Assembly (NCBI GenBank): GCA_023379555.1
Contig: JAMCQR010000058.1
Location: 5,080-21,400, forward strand
Length of the DNA: 16,321 bases
Direction: 5' to 3'
From: Thermoplasmatota archaeon
GTDB taxonomy: Archaea; Thermoplasmatota; Thermoplasmata; Thermoplasmatales; GCA-001856825
Program-made: the position numbers and the translations under genes
Shown here: piece by piece, positions 6,524-13,251 of the stretch
Layout: each line of letters begins with the position of its first letter
Position numbering within the stretch: the stretch's first letter is position 1
Notes under the pieces: model-generated
Seen by the model: the letters and a program-made list of their open reading frames with translations, nothing else
Database searches by the model: none
Told to the model about the DNA's origin: nothing

Positions 6524-7435
6524 ATGAAATGTTCCCAGTGCAAAAACGAGGCCGTTGCCTTCCTGAAGTACAATGGGAGTCACCTGTGCGACAAACACTT
6601 TATCAAATTCTTCCAAAAGAGGGTGAATCTTGAGTTCAGGGCTGAGCTAAGAATCACAAGGCCGGTGAGAATCGGGGTTGCACTTTCAGGCGGGAAAGAC
6701 AGTTCTGTCGCCCTACACGAAACAAAGCGGATTTTTGGTATGAGGAAAGACGTGAGCATCGTCGCAGTAACGATAGACGAGGGAATCAAATCGTATCGTC
6801 CAGAAACGATGAAGACTGCTGAATCTCTCACGGCAAAACTGGGTATCGAACATCGGATTCTGAGAATCGAGGACGCATTCGGCGTTACGATGGACGACGT
6901 CTCCCAGGGTGGTCGACTTACCCCTTGCAGCTATTGCGGGGTATTCCGAAGGAAACTCATCAACGGCGTTGGTATCGAAGAGGGGCTTGACTATATGGTT
7001 ACCGGCCTCAACTTGGATGATACTGCTCAGTCCATGATGATGAATCTGGTCAGGGGGGACATCGCAAGAATCGGAAGAATGGGACCGCACAGCATCTCGA
7101 AAGATGGTCTGGTTCCTAGGCTCCAGCCGCTAAGGAAGATTCCCGAGAAGGAGGTAATGTTGTATGCTATACTGCAAGGAATAGACTTTTCTCACTCGAC
7201 CTGTCCATATGCGGACAGAGCGATCAGGAATGAATTCCGGGAGTCTATTGACAGATGGGAGGAAAGATCGCCTGGAACAAAGCATTCCATAGTAAATTCG
7301 GTAGATAAGATTAAAGCATTAATCCCACTTGAGAGTGATATCAGGATGGGGAAATGTAAGATTTGTGGGTCTCCTTCTCCAGGAGACATCTGCCAGAGTT
7401 GCGCATTTGAAAAGGAGCTTGGGACATGGACCTGA
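6524..7435 (+). CDS. tRNA 2-thiolation enzyme, TtuA/NcsA (CTU1) family
   Basis: These adenylating PP-loop enzymes put sulfur on tRNA uridines: s2U34 for NcsA/CTU1, s2T54 for TtuA. The 303-residue protein has an N-terminal zinc finger (C3, C6, C22, H25) and the PP-loop SGGKDSS (55-61). Three cysteines known to hold the Fe-S cluster follow, C135 and C138 in PCSYCG and C227 in STCPYA, then NLVRGDIARI and a C-terminal CxxC...CxxC finger. The frame is open further upstream to 6386, but the ATG at 6524 begins exactly at the zinc finger and lies about 24 nt after the TATA-like box. Which of the two tRNA positions is modified cannot be decided here. Its end overlaps the next gene by 10 bp. Confidence 0.9.
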   Translation: MKCSQCKNEAVAFLKYNGSHLCDKHFIKFFQKRVNLEFRAELRITRPVRIGVALSGGKDSSVALHETKRIFGMRKDVSIVAVTIDEGIKSYRPETMKTAESLTAKLGIEHRILRIEDAFGVTMDDVSQGGRLTPCSYCGVFRRKLINGVGIEEGLDYMVTGLNLDDTAQSMMMNLVRGDIARIGRMGPHSISKDGLVPRLQPLRKIPEKEVMLYAILQGIDFSHSTCPYADRAIRNEFRESIDRWEERSPGTKHSIVNSVDKIKALIPLESDIRMGKCKICGSPSPGDICQSCAFEKELGTWT

Positions 7436-7932
7436 GCACAGCACAATTAGTTCCCGGAATCATCGCGCTTATAGTAGGCATTATAGTTGCAATCTACGCA
7501 AGGGGCTTCATATTGCGGTCCAGGTTGAAGGGGTCGATTGTAGTTTACAACAATTTGAAACTGGTGACAGCTCATGGTTCGTATCAAGGAGCTATGTATT
7601 ACCTGATCTCGATCGTGACCGCTGTTTTAGGGCCACTCTCATACAAATTAATTTCACTGACGGTCACAACCTACATCTTTATGAACATAATCGCAGCATT
7701 GTTCTTTGTTGCATTCTACCCATACTATGCACCCATGACCAGCTATGCTTCCATTGACGTGATAGAGAAAGAAGGGACGAAATTCTGTATTGTCGGCAAA
7801 GTTATGATCAGGAAGTTCAAAGTGATTACGATTTCTGAAAACCCAAATTTTGAGATAATCGTAGCATCTGGCCGCAAACGATTGAAGTTCGAAGTCGCTA
7901 GTAAGTCTAGTTCACAGATGTCAGCTTTGTGA
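7426..7932 (+). CDS. Small membrane protein of unknown function
   Basis: I do not recognise a family. The 168-residue protein has a hydrophobic helix at about residues 8-27, followed by basic residues (RGFILRSRLKG). Two further hydrophobic stretches lie at about 56-78 and 80-103. A soluble, positively charged C-terminal part of about 65 residues (VIEKEGTKFCIVGKVMIRKFK...) is rich in beta-like alternation. Topology by the positive-inside rule would put the tail inside the cell (inference). The start codon lies within the last codons of the thiolase gene (10 bp overlap), so it is probably translationally coupled to it. Its end overlaps the convergent ACT-like gene by 26 bp. Confidence 0.75.
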   Translation: MDLSTAQLVPGIIALIVGIIVAIYARGFILRSRLKGSIVVYNNLKLVTAHGSYQGAMYYLISIVTAVLGPLSYKLISLTVTTYIFMNIIAALFFVAFYPYYAPMTSYASIDVIEKEGTKFCIVGKVMIRKFKVITISENPNFEIIVASGRKRLKFEVASKSSSQMSAL

Positions 7933-8545
7933 TGACGTTCACTGCGGAACTCATGTACTTCTCATCCATTATGTAAGTTACATCGTTGTAAAATGCGGCG
8001 ATCTGGTATACGTTGACTCCGTTTATTGCCAGAATGGTGGAGATGTAAGCAACGTATCCCCTTAACTTCTCTATGATAAGAGGTGATATTACCACGAGTT
8101 CGCCCAAATTCTCCCTGAATGAAAGCACCTCTTCTGGGGGAAACTGTTTCTTGACATTGGGAGTATTTTTCTTATCTATGACAACAATGATTCCTTGACT
8201 TCCCTGCACGACTCTGATCTTTCCCCCTGTGCCGAAAATCTCGCCATATATCTTGGATACCTTAACAAAGTTTGCAGCCGAATTTCTGAGAGTCAGGTTG
8301 GTCATCGAGTAGAAAGCCTCAATTCTGGACTCGTTCAGTGCTGACTTGTAAGCCGATTCGAGCGATGGGTTTCTTTCTGGGTACCTCTTGATAGCTGCCA
8401 ATACTGCACTGAAATTCTGTGTTTTGAGCTGCTTCATAAGATACCTCGCAAGTGAAGAATAGTTCACGATACCAGACTTCAAAGACTCCATCGCGCAAGG
8501 GTTTGAAGACAGATACTCTGAAACCCTTTTACTAATCCGCTCCAT
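7907..8545 (-). CDS. ACT-domain-like regulatory protein with N-terminal helical region
   Basis: From the ATG at 8545 the protein has 212 residues. The frame is open to 8614, but 8545 is preferred because a TATA-like box lies 20-28 nt before it and the upstream residues look unstructured. The N-terminal part (about 1-65) is helical, with the phrase LKSGIVNYSSLARYLMKQL. It resembles the N-terminus of archaeal proteins annotated as ACT-domain proteins of unknown function. The C-terminal half contains beta-rich blocks (KIRVVQGSQGIIVVID, GELVVISPLIIEKLRGYVAYI, INGVNVYQIAAFYND) consistent with ACT folds, which bind amino acids or other small effectors. The effector and target are unknown. It is divergent from the MFS transporter. 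Confidence 0.7.
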   Translation of the reverse strand: MERISKRVSEYLSSNPCAMESLKSGIVNYSSLARYLMKQLKTQNFSAVLAAIKRYPERNPSLESAYKSALNESRIEAFYSMTNLTLRNSAANFVKVSKIYGEIFGTGGKIRVVQGSQGIIVVIDKKNTPNVKKQFPPEEVLSFRENLGELVVISPLIIEKLRGYVAYISTILAINGVNVYQIAAFYNDVTYIMDEKYMSSAVNVITKLTSVN

Positions 8546-8564
8546 GTTCGAACATATTTTCTTT

Positions 8565-8573
8565 CTTAAAAAG
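8565..8573 (-). promoter_or_regulatory. TATA-like box of the ACT-like gene
   Basis: The minus strand reads CTTTTTAAG, 20-28 nt before the ATG at 8545. It is the reason for choosing that start over the longer frame. Confidence 0.5.
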
Positions 8574-8652
8574 TTCGCTCTCCAGCATCCTTCCACTCCC
8601 CTAACGGAAGTCATTTGCTAAACAATCCTCATATTCAAAGCGGAATTATCGA

Positions 8653-8667
8653 TTGTGGAACCCACAA
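8653..8667. repeat. Perfect 6-bp inverted repeat between divergent genes
   Basis: TTGTGG-AAC-CCACAA lies between the ACT-like gene and the MFS transporter gene, outside both presumed core promoters. It could be an operator half-site pair or chance; the arms are short. Confidence 0.3.
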
Positions 8668-8754
8668 CTATTTGGAAGTCCAGAGTGTGCCTCGAGTGCT
8701 TGTATTCCTACACATCCAGGATTAGTTTCATAAAAAACCCATAGGATCGCGGGG

Positions 8755-8762
8755 AGGGAGAT
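8755..8762 (+). promoter_or_regulatory. Shine-Dalgarno-like site of the MFS gene
   Basis: The purine-rich run GGAGGGAG ends a few bases before the TTG at 8766. It supports that unusual start codon and a leadered transcript, with an AT-rich TATA-like region around 8728-8737. Confidence 0.5.
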
Positions 8763-8765
8763 AGT

Positions 8766-9935
8766 TTGGGTTACAGGCTAAAGGCAACCTCGGTACACGT
8801 TGCAAGGGCTCTTTATGCTCTGAATTGGTTTGACGTAGCCCCGGGTCTGACTGCCATATCCAAAGACCTTGGCCTGCAACTGGTTCAGTTGGGAATTGCC
8901 ACCACATTCTTCTACATTGGTCTCTCAGCGCTTCAGCTGGTGGGAGGGGCATTGGCGTCCAAGATCGGCTCTAGGAAAATAGCATTCATCGGTCTCGTCG
9001 TACTTGGTGCAGGTGCCATATTTTCTGGGCTCTCTACGAATCTTTTGGAGCTCGTTGTGGGAAGATTCATTGCCGGTAGCGGATCTGCCCTCTTCTTTTC
9101 ACCCGGACTTACCCTTCTTAGAGACATTTCTCCCCCCGAATCTTATGGCCTCCAAGTTGGAATCTACAATGGAGCCTTCAATCTCGGCGGAGCAGTAGGT
9201 GCTTTTGGATGGGTGTTCGTCGATAAAGCGCTGGGCTGGCAAACGGGCCTAATTCTGGGTGGAATTTTGGTCATAGCAGCAAGTATAGAAAATCTCATTG
9301 TGCTCAGGGGACAAGATGAAGTGAAGGCAGAATCTACTGGATTTTACGAGAAGATTTTCACAATCTTGAAAAACAAATACCTGTGGCTTCTTCCGATTGG
9401 CACCGTTATAGCAATGTTCGTTGAAACGGTCGGTGCACAGTTTCTAGTATACTTTGGCGAAAATTTTCTATATTTGGCATCTTCAGAAGCCGGATTGATT
9501 GATTTTGTGTTCTTGTTAATTGGATTCCCCGCAGGCATAGTTGCTGGCCACTACATTTCCAACCCAAAGACCAGAAGACCGTACACCTACGTCACTATGA
9601 TTATAGGAGGCCTTGCATTCATGCTGGTTCCATTCGGCAGGACTTTCGCACTGACCACTGCCATCGTTGCCCTGGCGGGATTTACAGTCGTTTCTGGGTT
9701 TTCTGCTCTATACGTTTTGGCAGTGCAGCACGTTCGTGAAAAGTCAATGATACCCTTTGCCATATCGTTTGTGAATTTTGTGGGAATAGCAATTGGTTCG
9801 GTCTCTCCTTTCCTATTTACACTATTCACTCATGGGATAGGTCCGGATTATGGTTGGATAATATTGGGAGCAATCGGCCTCGCACTCCTACCGTTGTTCT
9901 TCATCTCTAAATCTAAGGAAGTTCCAGGCTCGTAG
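8766..9935 (+). CDS. Major facilitator superfamily transporter
   Basis: The 389 residues form about 12 hydrophobic helices with a central polar loop near residues 180-200, the normal MFS layout. A motif-A-like loop between helices 2 and 3 reads GGALASKIGSRK. Helix 4 carries the conserved Arg in VVGRFIAGSGSALFFSPG, and a helix-5 motif-C-like glycine-rich stretch reads YNGAFNLGGAVGAFGWV. Transport is expected to be secondary, driven by an ion gradient across the cytoplasmic membrane. The substrate cannot be read from the sequence. The start is TTG, supported by a strong purine-rich ribosome-binding site. It stands alone, divergent from the ACT-like protein, which may or may not regulate it. Confidence 0.88.
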   Translation: MGYRLKATSVHVARALYALNWFDVAPGLTAISKDLGLQLVQLGIATTFFYIGLSALQLVGGALASKIGSRKIAFIGLVVLGAGAIFSGLSTNLLELVVGRFIAGSGSALFFSPGLTLLRDISPPESYGLQVGIYNGAFNLGGAVGAFGWVFVDKALGWQTGLILGGILVIAASIENLIVLRGQDEVKAESTGFYEKIFTILKNKYLWLLPIGTVIAMFVETVGAQFLVYFGENFLYLASSEAGLIDFVFLLIGFPAGIVAGHYISNPKTRRPYTYVTMIIGGLAFMLVPFGRTFALTTAIVALAGFTVVSGFSALYVLAVQHVREKSMIPFAISFVNFVGIAIGSVSPFLFTLFTHGIGPDYGWIILGAIGLALLPLFFISKSKEVPGS

Positions 9936-9991
9936 GTTCAGATTTTCGTCAGAATAATTGAACTCTGCGCATTTGGCACCCAATCGAATGG

Positions 9992-9997
9992 TTATAT
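9992..9997 (+). promoter_or_regulatory. TATA-like box of the frameshifted HIT gene
   Basis: TTATAT lies 22-27 nt before the ATG at 10019. The promoter of the broken gene still looks normal. Confidence 0.45.
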
Positions 9998-10018
9998 CGC
10001 ACAGATAATTCAGGGTTA

Positions 10019-10443
10019 ATGGAAGATTGCCAATTCTGTAAGATTGCTAGTCATTCGGTGAAGACAGAAATACTGTATGAGAATGACTCGACAATCAGCT
10101 TCCTCGATCATCGTCCATTGTCAAAAGGACACGCAGTTGTTATTCCGAAAACGCATTTCGTAAATATATACGACATCGACTGTAGCACTCTCAACGAAGT
10201 AACACGAGTCGCAAAGCTACTGGCAATAAAATTAAATGAAAATATGTCCCGTTGGGCATCAATCTTTTGCAAAATAATGGCGAGTACCCAGGTCAGACTG
10301 TCTTCCATTTTCATTTACAGATAATCCCCCGGTATGATGACAAGTATGTCAAGATGCTTGGGGAAATCGCGTTGAGCAGAAAGGTTGCAGATGCGAAAGT
10401 GTCAGAGCCCATAGCAAAAGAAATCAGAAAAACACTTGACTGA
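10019..10443 (+). pseudogene. HIT-family nucleotide hydrolase, interrupted by a one-base frameshift
   Basis: The first frame (10019 to about 10249) encodes a typical HIT N-terminus: CQFCKIAS, FLDHRPLSKGHAVVIPKTH and so on to KLNENMS. The rest of the family pattern, LGINLLQNNGEYPGQTVFHFHLQIIPR, continues in another frame from 10252 to 10443. Restoring one C in the CCC run at 10248-10250 rejoins the two into about 141 residues with SPLGIN at the join. The HIT motif itself is intact (HFHLQ, with Gln in place of the last His). HIT proteins hydrolyse or transfer nucleotides, such as dinucleoside polyphosphates or AMP-lysine-type adducts. The break could be a recent mutation or a sequencing error. 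I see no slippery heptamer for programmed frameshifting. A complete paralogue lies at 12688-13146. Confidence 0.8.
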
Positions 10444-10572
10444 CGGGGCTTTTAGATACGACTCCAAAATGAACAGAATCGGTTGTAATGAAATCTGAAA
10501 TTGCAAATTTCGGATCGACTGAAATATAGTCTACGACGCAATTTATTGAAAATCAACGGTACGTTCACAAGG

Positions 10573-10580
10573 TTTTATTA
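10573..10580 (+). promoter_or_regulatory. TATA-like box of the TIM-barrel gene
   Basis: TTTTATTA lies 13-20 nt before the ATG at 10593 and 25-32 nt before a second in-frame ATG at 10605. This spacing favours 10605 or the GTG at 10599 as the true start if the mRNA is leaderless. Confidence 0.4.
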
Positions 10581-10592
10581 CTTCCAAATTAT

Positions 10593-11618
10593 ATGGTTGT
10601 GCGAATGTATAGGTTCGGAATTGCAGGTATTCCACTTGGTTCTAAGGGGAGAACGGTTAAAGATGCTGTGGAAAATACTTTTCAGCTTGGTTTGAATTAT
10701 CTAGAAATTCAGCTATTCAGGATAAGTACCCAAGAAAGAGAAATGAGAGACTTCGTGGGTATGAAACCTAAGGACATGGATGACATGCTCTTGGTAGACT
10801 TATTGAGAAGCGACGACGAGGGCAAGTACAAGTCTATAGGGTTGAACAAGGTAATAGAAGAGGATGACATCGGAACCGAGCTCTTCTGGAGCATGGCAAG
10901 AGATTACAAGGAGCTCAGTTTAGCGAAAGATGTTGCTAAAGAGTTGGACATTAAAATATCACTCCACACCCCATATTATGTTGATTTTTCCATCGAAGAA
11001 CGGATGATAGTCGACTCAATTCAGCACACAATCTGGGGGGGCGTTATTGCGGATGCACTAGATTCTCAATATCTGATCACCCATCTGGGCTTACTTCCTG
11101 GCCAGAGGAAGGCCGGTCTGACCAGAACTGCTTCATCTCTCAAGCAGATATCAGACAAAATGACGGCTCTCAAGATCAAGCCCAAATTATGCATTGAGAA
11201 CTCTGGGAAGAGCGAAGTGGTAGGAAGCGAGGAAGAAATAGATTTCCTACTAAGTAAGGCAAAGAATGTGACTTCTATAACCAACGTTTCTCACATCTAT
11301 TCTTCAAAGAAGAACAGCCCAACAGAGCAGGACGAATTTGCCGAGATAATAGAAGAAACCAAGAAAAAGAAGAGACCACTCTATTTTGAATTTTCTGGAG
11401 TAGAATTCCTAGATCAAAACGAGTACAGGATAACTCCCATCAAGAAGGGTAATTTGAAGTTCGAACCCTTTGCAGATGCCCTGGCTGATTTTGACGACGA
11501 AATAACGCTCATATCATTTTCTCCATTGCTTGAGCACGACGCACTGTATATGAAGGTAATTTTTGAAAGGTCTATCCTGAAGAAGATTGGGAAGACGGTA
11601 AAACCCTTGGCTCAGTAA
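10593..11618 (+). CDS. TIM-barrel protein related to endonuclease IV (AP endonuclease family 2)
   Basis: The longest form has 341 residues; 337 if the ATG at 10605 is used, which the TATA spacing favours. The N-terminus YRFGIAGIPLGSKGRTVKDAVE and LGLNYLEIQLFR match archaeal proteins of the xylose-isomerase-like TIM-barrel superfamily annotated as endonuclease-IV-like. Candidate metal or active-site residues sit at barrel-strand ends: LHTPYYVDF, THLGLLPG, CIENSGKSEV, NVSHIYS and YFEFSG. Endonuclease IV cuts DNA at abasic sites using zinc. Here several canonical ligands are not obvious, so DNA repair is only one possibility. The gene is preceded by the frameshifted HIT gene and converges with msrA, 31 bp away. 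Confidence 0.75.
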   Translation: MVVRMYRFGIAGIPLGSKGRTVKDAVENTFQLGLNYLEIQLFRISTQEREMRDFVGMKPKDMDDMLLVDLLRSDDEGKYKSIGLNKVIEEDDIGTELFWSMARDYKELSLAKDVAKELDIKISLHTPYYVDFSIEERMIVDSIQHTIWGGVIADALDSQYLITHLGLLPGQRKAGLTRTASSLKQISDKMTALKIKPKLCIENSGKSEVVGSEEEIDFLLSKAKNVTSITNVSHIYSSKKNSPTEQDEFAEIIEETKKKKRPLYFEFSGVEFLDQNEYRITPIKKGNLKFEPFADALADFDDEITLISFSPLLEHDALYMKVIFERSILKKIGKTVKPLAQ

Positions 11619-11649
11619 ATGGTGAGGTCTATCTCCTGCTCCCTTTGCA

Positions 11650-12180
11650 TCAACGTTTAACAATTATCGCACCGTAGGTGTGCTTTATCTTCTCGACCTT
11701 CGGCCCTATCACAGCTCTACAATAGCCGGCATTAGGATTCTTTCTGAAGTAATTCTTGTGGTACTCCTCCGCTGGGTAGAAGTTCTTCAGTGGTTCTATT
11801 GCAGTAATAATCGGTTTGGAATAGCTACTCTGAACCTCTGCCACCGCTCTCCTTATCATTGCTGCGTCCTCTTCACTTTCATAGAATATTACCGATCTGT
11901 ACTGCTCCCCAATGTCTCCTCCCTGGCGATTTAGCGAGGTGGGATCGTGCATTGAGAAAAAAACGTCTAGTAATTCGGGCAGTGAGATTACATCTGGATC
12001 ATATTCCACCTTTGCCACCTCAGCATGACCAGTGTTTCCTTCACAAACCATCTCATATGAAGGATTCTGGATAGATCCGCCAGAATAACCCGGTTGACTC
12101 GACTTCACTCCATCCAACTCGGAAAATACGGCTTCGGTGCACCAAAAGCATCCGCCACCCAAAACGATTGACTTTGTCAT
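11650..12180 (-). CDS. msrA: Peptide methionine-(S)-S-oxide reductase
   Basis: MsrA reduces the S form of methionine sulfoxide in proteins and free methionine, repairing oxidative damage in the cytoplasm. The 176-residue protein has the signature GGGCFWCTEAVF, with catalytic Cys11, then GYSGG, GHAEV, HDPTSLNRQGGDIGEQYRS and the NFYPAEEYHKNYF block. A Cys near the C-terminus in NAGYCRA may resolve the disulfide. The ATG at 12180 is 4 nt after the msrB stop. The run GGGAGTGA just before it serves as ribosome-binding site and also contains the msrB stop codon, so the two genes form one operon and are probably translationally coupled. Confidence 0.95.
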   Translation of the reverse strand: MTKSIVLGGGCFWCTEAVFSELDGVKSSQPGYSGGSIQNPSYEMVCEGNTGHAEVAKVEYDPDVISLPELLDVFFSMHDPTSLNRQGGDIGEQYRSVIFYESEEDAAMIRRAVAEVQSSYSKPIITAIEPLKNFYPAEEYHKNYFRKNPNAGYCRAVIGPKVEKIKHTYGAIIVKR

Positions 12181-12184
12181 TATA

Positions 12185-12562
12185 TCACTCCCTCTCAGGA
12201 ACGAATTTCATACAAATGGAATTGACACAGTGCCTGGTGTTTTTCTTTGTAAATCTTTCTCCGTAAAAGACGTGCCCAAGATGTGCATCACAGTTAGCGC
12301 ACTTTATTTCTGTTCTGTCTCCATCCCTATCGGTGACCTTCTTCACGGCGCCTTTGATTTCGTCATCAAAACTCGGCCATCCGCAATCCGATTCGAACTT
12401 GTCGGTCGACCGGTATAGCGGCGAGTTACACCTCTTGCACACATAAGTTCCTTTCAGGAATAGGTTGTAATATTCTCCAGTGAATGGAGGTTCTGTACCT
12501 CCGCGAAGCAAGACCCTCTCCTCCTCCCTCGTAAGCTTGTTGTAAGCTTCCTGTTTGTCCAT
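12185..12562 (-). CDS. msrB: Peptide methionine-(R)-S-oxide reductase
   Basis: MsrB reduces the R form of methionine sulfoxide and complements MsrA. From the ATG at 12562 it has 125 residues. A TTG at 12568 is also in frame, but the ATG lies about 26 nt from the TATA-like box and is preferred. The zinc site is complete (C42, C45, C88, C91). The catalytic cysteine is C112 in RHCVNS, and C60 in DCGWPSF is a possible resolving residue. After the catalytic cysteine the usual small residues are replaced by SICMKF, adding an extra cysteine at 117. It is the first gene of the msrB-msrA operon and diverges from the HIT gene. Confidence 0.95.
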   Translation of the reverse strand: MDKQEAYNKLTREEERVLLRGGTEPPFTGEYYNLFLKGTYVCKRCNSPLYRSTDKFESDCGWPSFDDEIKGAVKKVTDRDGDRTEIKCANCDAHLGHVFYGERFTKKNTRHCVNSICMKFVPERE

Positions 12563-12583
12563 TGGCAAAACATTTGAAGTTGA

Positions 12584-12591
12584 GATAAAAA
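12584..12591 (-). promoter_or_regulatory. TATA-like box of the msrB-msrA operon
   Basis: The minus strand reads TTTTTATC, 22-29 nt before the ATG at 12562, so a leaderless msrB mRNA is likely. Confidence 0.5.
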
Positions 12592-12677
12592 CATGTTGTC
12601 ACCAAATCAAATACTCTTCTCGAATTTTTAAGCGTCGCACGGGAAAACATTAGGCAAGCAATTCCCAGGCAAAAGGC

Positions 12678-12683
12678 TTTAAA
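12678..12683 (+). promoter_or_regulatory. TATA-like box of the intact HIT gene
   Basis: TTTAAA lies only 5-10 nt before the GTG at 12688 but about 20-28 nt before the in-frame TTG codons at 12703 and 12706. If this is the promoter, one of the TTG codons is the real start. Confidence 0.4.
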
Positions 12684-12687
12684 TGTT

Positions 12688-13146
12688 GTGAACCTAAGCG
12701 ATTTGTTGACCACTTCAACGAGACACTCTGAAGACTGCATCTTTTGCCGGATCCTAAGTGGAAAAGAGGAAGGAACATTCCTGTATCGGAACAGCAAGGT
12801 GTCAGCTTTTCTGGATATACACCCACTTTTTGAGGGACACACCCTAATTGTTCCAAACGATCATTATGTAGATATCACTGATGTTCCAAAGGACTCGCTT
12901 TCCGAAGTCATGAGCGTAGCCCAGATGATAGGAAAGGTCATGATCAAGAACTTGAATGCGGATGGAATAAACATCATGCATTCCACAGGTAGTCCTGCTG
13001 GACAGACGATATGGCATTTCCACGTCCACGTTCTTCCAAGGAGAGCAGGGGATGACTCAGGATTCCAAAAGTGGTGGTTCTCAAGGACCCATAAGGCGAC
13101 GAGAGAGGAATTAGAGAACCTTGCCATTAAGTTAACTGACAAGTGA
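12688..13146 (+). CDS. HIT-family nucleotide hydrolase
   Basis: The 152-residue protein has the full histidine triad HFHVHVLPR, the N-terminal CIFCRI motif that with other residues can bind zinc, FLDIHPLFEGHTLIVP and NIMHSTGSPAGQTIWHFH. HIT hydrolases split dinucleoside polyphosphates or nucleoside phosphoramidates through a His-AMP intermediate, in the cytoplasm. The C-terminal segment after the triad (FQKWWFSRTHKATREEL) is longer than in the frameshifted paralogue at 10019-10443. The start is uncertain. The GTG at 12688 gives the longest form, but promoter spacing favours a TTG at 12703 or 12706, which still leaves the CIFC motif intact. It is divergent from msrB. Confidence 0.9.
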   Translation: MNLSDLLTTSTRHSEDCIFCRILSGKEEGTFLYRNSKVSAFLDIHPLFEGHTLIVPNDHYVDITDVPKDSLSEVMSVAQMIGKVMIKNLNADGINIMHSTGSPAGQTIWHFHVHVLPRRAGDDSGFQKWWFSRTHKATREELENLAIKLTDK

Positions 13147-13224
13147 ACTAATTTTCACCATCGTTCATTCACGACCTTGCTCTGCAAGATTAGATGTTGA
13201 GGAATCTGTTAATAAAAGCACCTG

Positions 13225-13232
13225 TTATATAT
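13225..13232 (+). promoter_or_regulatory. TATA-like box of the class II lyase gene
   Basis: TTATATAT lies 20-27 nt before the ATG at 13252. Spacing fits a leaderless mRNA. Confidence 0.55.
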
Positions 13233-13251
13233 TCATAAACCATAAGGAATC

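Noticed and set aside
7329..7757. 142-codon plus-strand frame crossing the thiolase-membrane protein junction
   Set aside because: It is out of frame with both well-supported genes and its composition shows no domain pattern.
10497..10511. GAAAT-TGCAA-ATTTC inverted repeat after the frameshifted HIT gene
   Set aside because: Arms of five AT-rich bases are expected by chance in this composition. The gap at 10444-10592 shows nothing else except the promoter of the next gene.
12474..12489. CTCCAGTGAATGGAG, another origin-box-like dyad
   Set aside because: The spacing is wrong and it falls within conserved msrB coding sequence.
12426..12842. 138-codon minus-strand frame over the msrB/HIT divergent region
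   Set aside because: It overlaps conserved MsrB and HIT coding sequence in other frames and spans both promoters.
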